From Endomychus coccineus (Eukaryota; Arthropoda; Insecta; Coleoptera; Endomychidae), in contig OY294067.1 of NCBI GenBank assembly GCA_958510875.1, positions 56,556,039 through 56,620,038 on the forward strand: a stretch of 64,000 nucleotides of DNA, read 5' to 3'. Shown here in pieces: positions 35,301 to 47,000 of the stretch. Made by a program: the position numbers and the translations under genes. Each line of letters starts with the position of its first letter. Position 1 is the first letter of the stretch. The notes below the pieces were generated by a model, which saw only the letters and a program-made list of their open reading frames with translations, was not told where the DNA came from and did not search any database.

Positions 35301-37997
35301 ACATAAAAAGGGATTCAAATTCTGTAAATCATAGGAATGATATTCAGGGATTGAGTCAGATTTATACTAACTTGATTAACTAAAACTCTTGCAAATTCCT
35401 ACATACGTCTTTATAATGTTACAAAAAATCTATACTTTAATATTAACGATACAATTTTCGATTATTCGTGGTTCTGTTCGTTTCGACGGCGTGAGCTTTT
35501 TGATTGAAGATTGTGCGATATGGACGCTTGTGCTATTTAGTTTTAGTTAACCCCCTTTTTAACAAAATAAGTCTTCTGATGATGGTCGTGAGACCGAAAC
35601 GTACGTAAAGACGAACATTTATAACAGAGTGTTAATGTGACCTAATTCCCGAGAATTTTTTATATACCAAGAATAATATCTAATAGGAGTAATAAAAATA
35701 AACTGGCTATATTTTTAAATTACATGGTGATAAATAATCTTACCTGACCACACTAATAAGATACTGAATACTATTGAAAAATTAACATTGTAAAAAGTTA
35801 AAGGACAGCGAGAAGATAATGTAGGTACAACAAAATTTAATTTACCTAATAAGTGACTGCAGGCAATATTATTATTCAACAAATTATGGAGGAATATTGT
35901 GCTCCTTATTCTTCTTCTCAGTTCAAGTGTCAAACAATCAAAAGTAGATAATAATAGTTGATGGTTGAAACCTCTTCTAGGAAATTTCTAAACCAGAGAT
36001 ATTTCAAATATTTACGTTGAATGCCCTCAATTAGTGTAATCTGGAATTTATACTGATGGTCCCATATGATTGAAGCAAATTCCAGTTTTGGTCTAACCAA
36101 TGAATTGAATAGTATTTGTAGTACCTCTAAATTGTTGAAATATTTGGAATGCCTAAGTACAAACCCTAAAGTTCTATTAGCTTTAGCACACATATCACTT
36201 ATATGTAGATTAAAAGTGAACTGATAATCGTATAGAACACCTAAGTCTTTTACTGTAGTAGGTACTACGAGAAATGATTACTGAATCTAGAGGATAATCG
36301 AAGGAAATAGGATGGACTTTACGACTAAAGCTGACAACACAATATTTACTAATTGCAATTGTATACTCAATTTATTGTTGACGCACCATTCAACAAAATA
36401 TAGTCCAGATCATTTTGTAGTGCATAGCAGTCTATCGTCTTTATTTTTAAAAATGTTTTCAAGTCTTCAGCAAAAATTAGTTTCAAACCGATTATGGTTT
36501 CAGCCAAATCATTAATAAATAACAGGAACAGTAGAGGTTTGAGCCTTGAGACACAGCGGATTTGGCGATATGTAATACTGGTCAATTAGCAAGTCTATGA
36601 AATTCCGAAGCTTAATTTTCAATGTGTCAACCATGCTTTTGAAAAATTTTTTTTTTTAATTTTCAATCCATGTAACTCCGCTACTGATGGATATCGGATC
36701 CTTGTTTATATGAACTGTCTTGGTAACAATGACCAGTTCTATCACTTTTTAGTTTAACCGAAACAAACCGGAATATCCTGTATTCATAACTGGAAAATCG
36801 TTGTTGGTTCTATAAATTAATATAGTTCATTTGAAAAATTCCACATTTGCTTACTTGCAAAATTAGATCCCAATGAAATAAGAAATGAAAATGATAGCAT
36901 ACTTTTCTTTGATGCAGATGCTGAATGGTATTTTGAAAATCTCTATATACCTACTGGTATTATACATGTGAAAGAACTCCATATAGTTCAGTAACATGAA
37001 ATTCTCAGCAAAGAATCCACGTTGAAGATCATTTATACGGCAATATACAAGCTACGAGAATTCATTACCAACCATGAACGTAAAGACCTTGTCAATATAA
37101 TTTAAGATGGCAATTCGTTCAATTTCCCATTAAGAAATAATTTCATTCTGCTATTAAACGATAAAGGATGTTTTCTTCCAATGGTTAATGTTGCTTCAAA
37201 AGATGTAGTTGACGAGGAACATTATATTGACTTCTTTCTTTGTTATGTAGGACGGCGAGGCGGAATGAGACGCGCAAATAGGGCGACGGCGTTGTAAATC
37301 CTCATGGCGCCAAAACAGTTTGCAATCTATACTGCCATAATGTAATGTAATTGGTTTTATATTACTCTTTATATTTAATCGCACGTCCTTAATGAACTCA
37401 AGTAGGTGCTTTTATTGAGTGATTCAATTAAATATGAAATTATAAATTGAGAACAAATGATCAGCATTTGAAACCATATTCATTAAACGAAAGATTTATA
37501 GGCTCATTTCAATAGTGGATGAAAAATTCCGTATTCAGCTTTTTCAGGATAATGTGCAGTAATTCAATCAGAACCTCCGGATAAATAAATATAGTCTCAG
37601 AATCAATCTGTATTTTCAATTATTAACTTTGCCAATGACATATCCTAGCTGTAACTGTCCATTGATTAACATGTATGTTAATCAATGTACTGTAGGAAGT
37701 TTCAAGACATTTCTTGTATTTTATATTACTAGTGGCAGACTTGTTGTTTGGACCCATCAGAACGTTTTGGCCCAAAGCACTCCTCCAACCAGGAGGTAGG
37801 AGCTAAATTTCAGGGGAAACAATACATTTTTTCAACTAGATTCCTTTTAAGGTAGAATTCAGAAGTGACCACAATTTTCTTCAATACAAAGACGTGACCG
37901 TCTTATGACCGACTGAACTGCCTTAAGTTACCGAAATATTGAGGCGTTATAGAGTTTGCTTCATCTCGATTCCTTTTTTGGCTCTAATATTCTATCC

Positions 37998-38077
<80 letters not shown>

Positions 38078-41000
38078 CAGTCAGTGTTTATCAGAAGTTT
38101 CGTTTGTTAATTCCAGATAGTCTGAGTAGATTAACTCAAGCTAGTCACCCTTTTATTGTTAAGCTCGAGTACCAGACTTAATTTTTCTGTCGAATGGCGA
38201 ATTTGTGGAACACTTTGCCTAGTGAGGTATTTACCTATGCATATAACCTCCAAACTTCCAAGAAAATTTCGAATGCCTCCTCTCCCAACATTCCACTTCT
38301 GGCTCACACGATGTTCTTCCAACATTATAGGTTCCATGTGGTGTAGTCAAAGTATGAAAAAAAAGCTAATCCAACGAAACAAGTTACATTTTGTGCACGA
38401 AAGGGTGCGCGCTAATTTTAATCGTAATTTTTAACATTTTACTGCTTGATGTTGAAAATAATAGAAATATTTCTTATATTCATATATTTGAAACCAAATG
38501 CCATTGTACATCTTGGTTCTACAACAACTACAATAAAAAAATAGAAATATCGTTTGAAATAATATTATCTAAATTATATATAAAATAAGAACAAAAATAT
38601 TACAGATAAAATCAAAAAATAATTTTAATTCAGATACGCTACATCTGATTCAGACTTGAAAACGGTTACCTGGAAGTTTAATTCCGTTTGTTGTTTTTTT
38701 TTTTTCATTAATTCATATGGGGTTCTGTCTTCTTCCAATTTGCTCTTCAATATTGTTCTTATAAACCAGTGTTTTTCAACCTTCTTGAATACGCAAGCGA
38801 AAAAGTTCTGGAGATTCCCCAGGACCTTTCGATTTAAATGATGTGCTTAATAGGTGATCACAGTGGTGAACTCTATTAGGGGTAAATCCTTACAAATTCT
38901 ACTGTTTAGAAATTGCAACGGACTAATCATTGGTAGTAACCACTCAGATTCCTTGCAGGATACCGAGCCTGCATAATGTGGAAGTGTTATTCACTTTCCA
39001 GAACTGGATTCTGAAGCTAACAATGGGCATAGATGAATATTAAATCCTTTTTTGGATATGCCAGTACAACTGGCAACAAATCTTAAAGATTTTGCTGCTT
39101 AAGAAATATTGAAATCTTTCGGATGAAGAGAACAGAAGAATACCCAGAGCTGGCAAGAGGAATTTAGAAATTATTTGTGCCTTTCGTAAATTCCTACTTA
39201 TGTGAACTAACGTTCTTTTCAATGGTGAACTGAGGAGAAAATGATTTTGTTATTTGCGTCTGAAAATAGAACCACGATTCGACATTATAAAAAAATAAAC
39301 AGGCACAGCTTTCCGACTGAAATTATTGTATTTTTATTGTAATGTAGGACCTACAACTCTTGCTTTTTACTTTTACCTGACTTTGGTTTGCGATCGGGAC
39401 CCCGAGTAAGACTTAGCGACCTCTTGGGGGTCGCGACACACAGGTTTAAAAACACTATTATAAACTAAGCAAAGGTAGTCCTCCGTATTCTCATTGTGTA
39501 TAGTTGTGTGAAAAAACCTTATAAAAGTTCATTTACTCTACGAATGACAAGGGGTGTCTTGGCTTGATACTCAATTTAATTAGAGAAATGCATTAGAAGA
39601 CGGCTAGCGATGAATGAATCATTAGGCTAATATATGGGCGAGGCAAGTCAGGGCGGTTCTTGTTGAACATACACAGCTAAAGATATATTCTACCTCCTAA
39701 AAATAATGGAATCAATATTACTACGCATCTAGAACATTTGTACAACTATATTAACTTTATGAAATATCATATGGAATATAGCGAAGTCAATGCCCATTTT
39801 ATTTCTTTTCCTTCTAGAATACTAGGAAATATTCTTTGCTTAATGTAATCATTTACTACGGACTATATAATGATCGACCCTAAAATAGCAAGGGGTTATA
39901 TGAAAACAGCTAATACCCGCAGAAGAAAGCTTCAGCTCCGCCGCCGAGATATGAATATACAGGGTGTCCTCGAACTGCGTGGCTAAAATAAAACCGAAGA
40001 TTCTTTGATTCGAAAAAAATTTGATGAGCCTTTTTACTTTTGCCTCAAGTGTCTTGTTTAGCCGGTAGAGGGCTTCAAAGTTGCAAAAATAATTTTGTTT
40101 TTTCGGTATAACTTGAGAACGTGATGAAGAACTTTTACAATATTCAGCAAGTGAGTTACTGTCAATAATGGCCATTTTTGAGAGTGGAGCACAGAGCCTT
40201 AGAGACCATAGAAATGGCTCAAACTTGAGGATGTAACGGGAAAAGTGTACAGAACTTTTTTGTGGTCAATGTAATTCACTCGATATTTTTTATGTAGATA
40301 GCTTATCTAATTTGAAAACTTTTCTTACTCTTAGAAAATTTTGATAAAATCAACGGATTAGCTTGAAAAAATTAATTTTCGAGTCTCTGCAATTTTGGCT
40401 TACTAATTTTACTTGATTAAAATACCTTAGTTGCCTTTGCTTTTCTAATGTCATTTTGGCATTTGAAGAATTTATTCTCAAAACTGTCAGTTTTTACTTT
40501 GCTTTCCGTAAAAATTTTATAAAATTATGGCTCAAAATTTCACTAACACTGAAATGGTTGATATGTTATTGATTTATGGACTTTGTCGTTGCAATGGCCG
40601 GAGAAGGGAAAGATATCCGCATCGCAGAATTCCAAATCGGCAAACCTTCGCGAAACTGGCAAATTTGAAGCAAATCGCAGAGAAACTGGACGCAGATGGA
40701 CAAGAAGGACGTTAGAGCTCGAAGAAGCGATACTGGAAGCGGTTGAAACTGAACCTGGGATAAGCACACTACGTTTGGGACTTCCTATTGGAGCCTCAAA
40801 ATCATTAGTTCATAATGTACTGAAAGAAGAACTGTTGTATCCCTATCATATTAAAACAGTTCAAGACTTATTGCTCATGGATCCAGGTCATCGGCTAGAT
40901 TTCTGTCGGCTTATTGTCCAAAGACAAAACGCAAACCCCAATTTTTGTAGAAGAATTCTGTTCACGGACGAAGATACTTTCACGAGATGTGGTCTTTTTA

Positions 41001-44000
41001 ACCTCCATAATGAACATTTCTATGCTGATGAAAATCCTCATGAAACGGAAGTTACATATTTTCAGAATCAAACTAAAATCAATGTTTGGGTTGGAATTGT
41101 GGATAACTTTATTATTGGCCCTACCGTTATACCCGATCGATTGAACGGGGAGAACTAATTGAACTTTTTGGAACAAAGGCAACTTGAACTGTTGGAAGAC
41201 TTGCCCTTACACATTCGTCGTGGCCTGGTTTATCCATGATGGTGCACCTCCTCATTTCACATTAGCTGTGAGGCGACATTTGAATGCGGAATATCCAGAT
41301 CGCTGGATAGGTAGAGGACACGATGCACCAGTGAACTGGCCGGCCCGCTCCCCTGATTTGACGCCCTGCGACTTCTTTCTATGGGGCGCTTTGAAGTCGA
41401 AAGTTTATGCAGCTTCAGTAAACACACGATAGGAATTGTTGCAACGAATTAATCATGAAGCGGATTTATTGAAGAATGATCCTGAAGTACTAGCCAGAGT
41501 TCAATCCAATTTCTTGAAACGAATTAATTTGTGTATTCAGGAAAATGGGCAACATTTCGAACAATTGATGCCTTAGCGATTTCCCAAAAAGTTTTGTTGT
41601 TTCTTTTAATTTAGCATTTGTTTTTCCTAAATAATCACATCGTTTCCCCATTTCTATTGTTTTTATTATTCGTGTTTACCGAGATATTAACCATTTCAGT
41701 GTTAGTGAAATTTTGAGCCATAATTTTAAAAAATTTTTACGGAAAGCAAAGTAAAAACTGACAGTTTTGAGAATAAATTCTCCAAATGCCAAAATGACAT
41801 TAGAAAAGCAAAGGCAACTAAGGTATTTTAATCAAGTAAAATTAGTAAGCCAAAATTGCAGAGACTCGAAAATTATTTTTTTCAAGCTAATCCGTTGATT
41901 TTATCAAAATTTTCTAAGAGTAAGAAAAGTTTTCAAATTAGATAAGCTATCTACATAAAAAATATCGAGTGAATTACATTGACCACAAAAAAGTTCTGTA
42001 CACTTTTCCCGTTACATCCTCAAGTTTGAGCCATTTCTATGGTCTCTAAGGCTCTGTGCTCCACTCTCAAAAATGGCCATTATTGACAGTAACTCACTTG
42101 CTGAATATTGTAAAAGTTCTTCATCACGTTCTCAAGTTATACCGAAAAAACAAAATTATTTTTGCAACTTTGAAGCCCTCTACCGGCTAAACAAGACACT
42201 TGAGGCAAAAGTAAAAAGGCTCATCAAATTTTTTTCGAATCAAAGAATCTTCGGTTTTATTTTAGCCACGCAGTTCGAGGACACCCTGTATACATGCATA
42301 TGTAATATGCATATTTCAAATTGGTAGAAACAAACAGTGCGAAAAGACATGAAATTAAACTATATGTAATGTGAAGGCTTGACAGGGATATCAATGTTAT
42401 GGAATGGTCTGTCAGGGACATTATGTGACTGTCAATGTATGAGCTGTGTATGTATAAGTTGTCTGACAAGGCTTATGTGTTGTCTGTCCTAGACAGTTTG
42501 AAGTGTGATAATGCTCCATCAATCAATGGTGCTGTCTGTCATATAAATGGTACGTGATTATATTAGCTGTCAACAAAATATATCGAATCCCTTTTATGCC
42601 GTTTGGGATTGAGTTTTGAAAAATACGTTCTTAGCGGCTATATAGTTTCGGAGATTTCGTTATTAGTGAGTTAGTCAGCCAGTGAGTGGGTGGCATTTGC
42701 CTTTTGTATATATACATTTCACTCGTCTATCAAATATGACAATTTTACAATACATTTTCATGGTTTCATAGAGGCTCATGACTATTCAAATCCAAATTAT
42801 GCGATAATCTTGCACTTATGCAGTCATCAATGAACTGTCTCCATATGAACGATTTTTAGTTGTTGGTACTTACTCGTGTAAGTTCGTCAATGTTCTTATC
42901 AATTCCTTTAGTGAAAGCATGTCCAAAACCCAACATTTTCACTAGCACTACGGCGTCTAAAGAAACGTCAAACTATCTATCAATTTCAAAAATATGCAAC
43001 TTGATTTTGAATGTCAACTATAAAGAGATATCGATTACAATTTTGATTCGTGAAATTTTCGTAGTAAATATAATTCGTGTAATAGAAATAACAGATAATT
43101 TACTTGTTATGTTATATACCAGATGTGTAATGGGGTTAAAAATGTACTGGTAACGAAGATCGACACCAGTGGATTCAAAGTGTTAACTTCGACTACAAAA
43201 TCAATTCCCTAGATAGTTTTGCTGGTGTGTTCTAATATAAAAGTTGTTTTGAGCTTTCAAGATCAGTTCCTCATGAATAACTTGATAATAAAAGATGTTA
43301 TATTAGATACTGGAAGTTTGGGGGAGAGTTCCCAGTGGAGCCCCTGCATGTTTCAGGTGGTCGTAATAAAAATTTGAATCCAAAATATATGTTTTTCAGG
43401 TTAAAACAAAAATTCCATTATAGAAATGACATTGTAATATTCACTGCGTATCATAAAAGAACATGAAACAAAATATTCTATTCTCAGAGTTCTATTTCGC
43501 CATAACTCAACTTCCTTTTATATGAAAACGGCAAATTTAAATAAAAAGGCAGGCGAGTTATATTGGTTCGATTTTAAAGTGTGGCAACTGAATTATCAAA
43601 AATAAATTTTATGGGAAATATTAGGTCATTGATGAGCCAAGACTATGCTTCTATGCTTATGGTGGTTGAAGTACATATATTTGGAAGTATTTGGGTCGCA
43701 TGGATAGTTTCATAGAAAAAAGTATAATGTTTCGAACTTTGTTAAACTTTAAATTTTGTTGTTTTAATTTTTCATAATTGTTATTCTTGAATTCTCATGT
43801 TCTTTAGGTTTTCTTGAATTCTCGTTTCATATAATAGATAGAATAACCAATTTGGTACATATTGTTCTGTATCCTTACTACTTTGTAAAATTGTATGCAT
43901 TACCTATACGTAATTATACAACATTATGTATAATAGTTCTGTTTTTTTAAACAATAAGACATTCTCATAATTGTTCTGAAAATCAGAACTCGACGAAGAA

Positions 44001-47000
44001 TTAAATGTTCCTTTTTCTGAAAAATAAACTATAATATTTCGAAATTATCATCTTTGCTTGGTTTAAGAGCCAAAGAAACGATGTCTTCATATAAATCACA
44101 ACAAAAATGAGTTATAATTTATTTATTACAATATGTAGAAATTATAAAAATACTTGTTTTTACATTATGTACTTTATAGTTAAATTTTCTGCAAAACTTT
44201 AAATTGCAGTAGTACTCCGTGGTTTGTACCCAATTGTATACATTTGTCCCATTTTGCTTGGTATTTTTAGTAACTCCCGGGCCCATATTATCGCCCAAAT
44301 GATTTATGTGCACGTTGTGTACATATCATTTCTAGTGACCTATTTGCAAGGATCGAATTAGACATTGGAACAAACAGTACAGCGCCTTACGTTATTCCAC
44401 TAAGAAATAATGTTTTTAAAAAAGTTTTTTTTTTAATCCACAACTACAACGTTATTTGAAACGTTAATACACACAAGGCTATCTAAGAATGAATAAAATC
44501 TACTAACATCTAGGTATAATAATTATGTTTCCTGTAAAATGCTGATAAGCTGAGAACATCCGTACTTCCAGATAACGTTATTGCTGATATCCATGAGAAT
44601 AGGTAACAAGAGGGGTAAAATAAAATCACCTGCAGAATATGAAAAACCAATTATTAATAGCTACTCTTCTAACATCCCGCTAGGAATCATCAAGAAAATT
44701 GATTCTAGTGCATGCTAGCTATTCAAGCGATGCAGCTGTATAACAGTAACTTATTCTCATTCGCTTATTTACTTAAAGTAGTCAATTTAATAATAACAAA
44801 CAACAAATGGTAGTTTTATAAAGTAGCGGAAACTAAAGCAGCTTACTAGAAATTAATGGTCACCCTTTTAAAACAATTTTATTTTAAATGCAACAGTTTC
44901 AACACCGAAGTGCGTTATCAAACATACATATTTCATTTTATTTATGTATTTGCATATTGTTTACAATAATTTCCCACTTAAATTCAACGTGTTTCCGAAA
45001 TTATTCTTTCTAGCTGAGATAAGCCAACTATGATTATGAAGTAAAATTATACTTGATTTGAAGCTACACGGAAAACCCCACTCTAATGGCCGTAAGTCGA
45101 GCTTCTCACGTATTGCAGCCATAAAATATCGGTACAAATGATTAGTATTTTAATTTTATGAACAGTACACTTTTCCGGAATTTTATTCCAAATGAAGAGT
45201 ATGATAATATATGATCGGTGAAAATAATGAACGGTCAGTAAGATAGAAAACAATCAATTCTTGAGAGTACAAGGTACGTAATTTGAAAGTTGGTTTTTGT
45301 TATTGATTGATTTTCCTTGCCCTTGTACATATGCAAATAACTCCAAGCAGCAATGTCATTGCAGGTTAGTTTGCTAGATTTTTCCATATTTTTGGGAATA
45401 CTAGGTTAGTAGGTTATTTGTAAATTAATTTTCCTTGCCCTTGTACACATGTAGGAAACTCCAAGCGGCAACTTTATAGCAGTTTAGTTTGTTAAACTTT
45501 TTATATAATTTTGGGAATACTATAGGTTAGTAGGTTATTTGAAAGTTTGTTTATGTAATTAATTGCTTTTCCTTGCCCTTGTACACATGCAAAAACACAA
45601 GCGGCAACTATATCACAGGTTAGATTGTTTTTTTTTTAATTTTTTGAGAAAACCAGGTTAGTAGGTTATTTGTTTTTATTAATTTATTATTTATTAAATT
45701 TATTAGTTATTGCATACTGGCCATTTATTAATTCTTACTGTACATTTGTAGCTGTATTACTAGCTAATCCATACTGACAATTTATCAATTTTTACTGCCC
45801 ATTATATTTACAATAGTGGAAATAGAAATAAAAAAATAGAAATACTGACTAAATAGTTATTTTACTGCACCAAAATTTGATTTTGTATCAAATTTTATAA
45901 ATGTACTGAGTCTTTTACAATATTTTAATGACTATTTGAAATATTATAATGTACATAATGAATTAAATACTGTTCAGTTTATTGAGACCCTCAAAATATT
46001 ATCAAAAGAAATAAAACAACCATATATTTTACGTATTGCTAAAATCTGGAAAAGCTTCACATGTAATTTGTGAGGTTTTGAAGGTTTTTAAAACTTGTTG
46101 ATATATAACATTAAACTTTTTGTTATTGTGTTTTTGAAGACTGGAAGCGACGTTTTATTTATATACTATCTGGCTTAGAAGTTTTATGAAAACCATATTT
46201 ACTCAAAAAGTTTTATATTTGTTTAGAGTCACAGAGCACACCATTTTCAAAATTATACGTAGGAAAGATTACTGATTCTAAGAAGTCCCTGACTGAATGC
46301 TGGTATTTTATGATGAATCAATTTTTCGCATGTGAATAACCTTTATACGATATAAATAATTTTTGAGAAAATTGATTTCAAATTTCCCTTATTTTCTCAT
46401 AGTGTGGATCTCTAGATAGACTAGTGACACCAGAACTAAATTGTGTTTCAATCTGTTTGGAAAATCGTAGCAGTAATTTTATTTGTTTCAGCATTTACAA
46501 CCATCTACATCTCAGGGTTTGGAATCACTGCTGGTGCTCATAGGTTATGGTCGCATAGAGCATACAAAGCTGCATGGCCACTTAAATTAATTTTAATATT
46601 CCTATTCACAATTACCGGGCAGGTATGTACATTCAATATTTTTGTATTCTTCAGTTCTTGTGAAAGAAATTATGCGGGAAGTTAACGGGAGGCGAATAAT
46701 GTCTTCAAGAATATGCGAAACTAATTATATTTGTAGGCGAGAAATATTTTTTATGAATGTAGAAATTTTATCATATACTCATGCATATGCACTCATGCTA
46801 TCAAATTATATCTCATGGAAGTAAGTTTATTCGAATTAACAATATTTCTGTTACATATTTTCGATACTAGCACCTGTATATACGATTGAATTTCCTGCTA
46901 CTATTGTTACCTCCTATTGTTAGCATGATGTTTTGCTTTCGGACACTTCTGTGGGTTAAATATATGATTTATCTCTCATATCACCTCAATATCTCTTTTT

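Larger units (their letters stand above)
34075..35667. mobile_element. Penelope-like element 1, head-to-head double copy
   Basis: The insertion is bounded by a 13-bp target duplication CAAGAATAATATC (34062-34074 and 35668-35680). It consists of a 5'-truncated copy on the minus strand (to about 35058) joined head-to-head to a shorter 5'-truncated copy on the + strand (from about 35050). Both copies have outward-facing 3' ends with a hammerhead motif. The + copy lacks about 220 bp of 3' untranslated sequence present in the minus copy (34337-34561); the loss joins two GTTA words. Neither copy contains the reverse transcriptase, so the element depends on others. Confidence 0.88.
33957..36640 (-). 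pseudogene. LINE family D (Jockey/CR1-like), split by Penelope-like element 1
   Basis: Minus-strand blocks in order are [20 protein letters not shown] with FAEDLKTF (36367-36585), [20 protein letters not shown] with [13 protein letters not shown] (35930-36193) and the C-terminus [15 protein letters not shown] (35715-35933). The polymerase active site FADD is changed to FAED. The 3' untranslated part resumes beyond the inserted Penelope-like element at 34061-33957 and ends in an AATA-repeat tail (33957-33980). Both sides of the insertion share the 13-bp GATATTATTCTTG, which proves the two parts belong together. The 5' part of the LINE is missing. Confidence 0.82.
39958..42290 (+). mobile_element. 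Tc1/mariner-superfamily element with about 600-bp inverted repeats
   Basis: It is 2333 bp long, bounded by TA (39956-39957 and 42291-42292), with ends TACAGGGTGTCCTCGAACTG and the complement. The left arm 39958-40562 and right arm 41686-42290 are almost identical inverted repeats of about 605 bp; I could find only scattered single differences. The left arm reaches into the transposase gene and includes its ATG and first twelve codons, so the right arm ends in an inverted copy of the gene start. The single transposase gene between the arms is dead. Confidence 0.9.
32335..46491 (+). other. Desaturase intron 1 (14,157 bp)
   Basis: It starts GTGAGT and ends with the strong acceptor ATTTTATTTGTTTCAG. 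It contains LINE D, Penelope-like element 1, a (GA)n run, a LINE A tail, a 691-bp hAT element and the long-TIR Tc1/mariner-type element. Stretches 32340-33089 and 33366-33956 show no gene; a 77-codon frame at 32786-33019 is unrecognised. Confidence 0.85.

Noticed and set aside
37939..38181. 80-codon frame rich in Arg-Glu repeats
   Set aside because: It is the translation of the (GA)n microsatellite.
39849..40175. 108-codon minus frame, mirrored at 42073-42327
   Set aside because: Both lie in the long inverted repeats of the Tc1/mariner-type element. The mirrored frame is a consequence of the repeat, and no conserved domain is visible.
46443..46491. Upstream extension of desaturase exon 2 in the open frame
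   Set aside because: The frame is closed by TAA at 46437 and no acceptor lies between it and the strong TTTGTTTCAG at 46490. The phase-1 end of exon 1 fits only the start at 46492.
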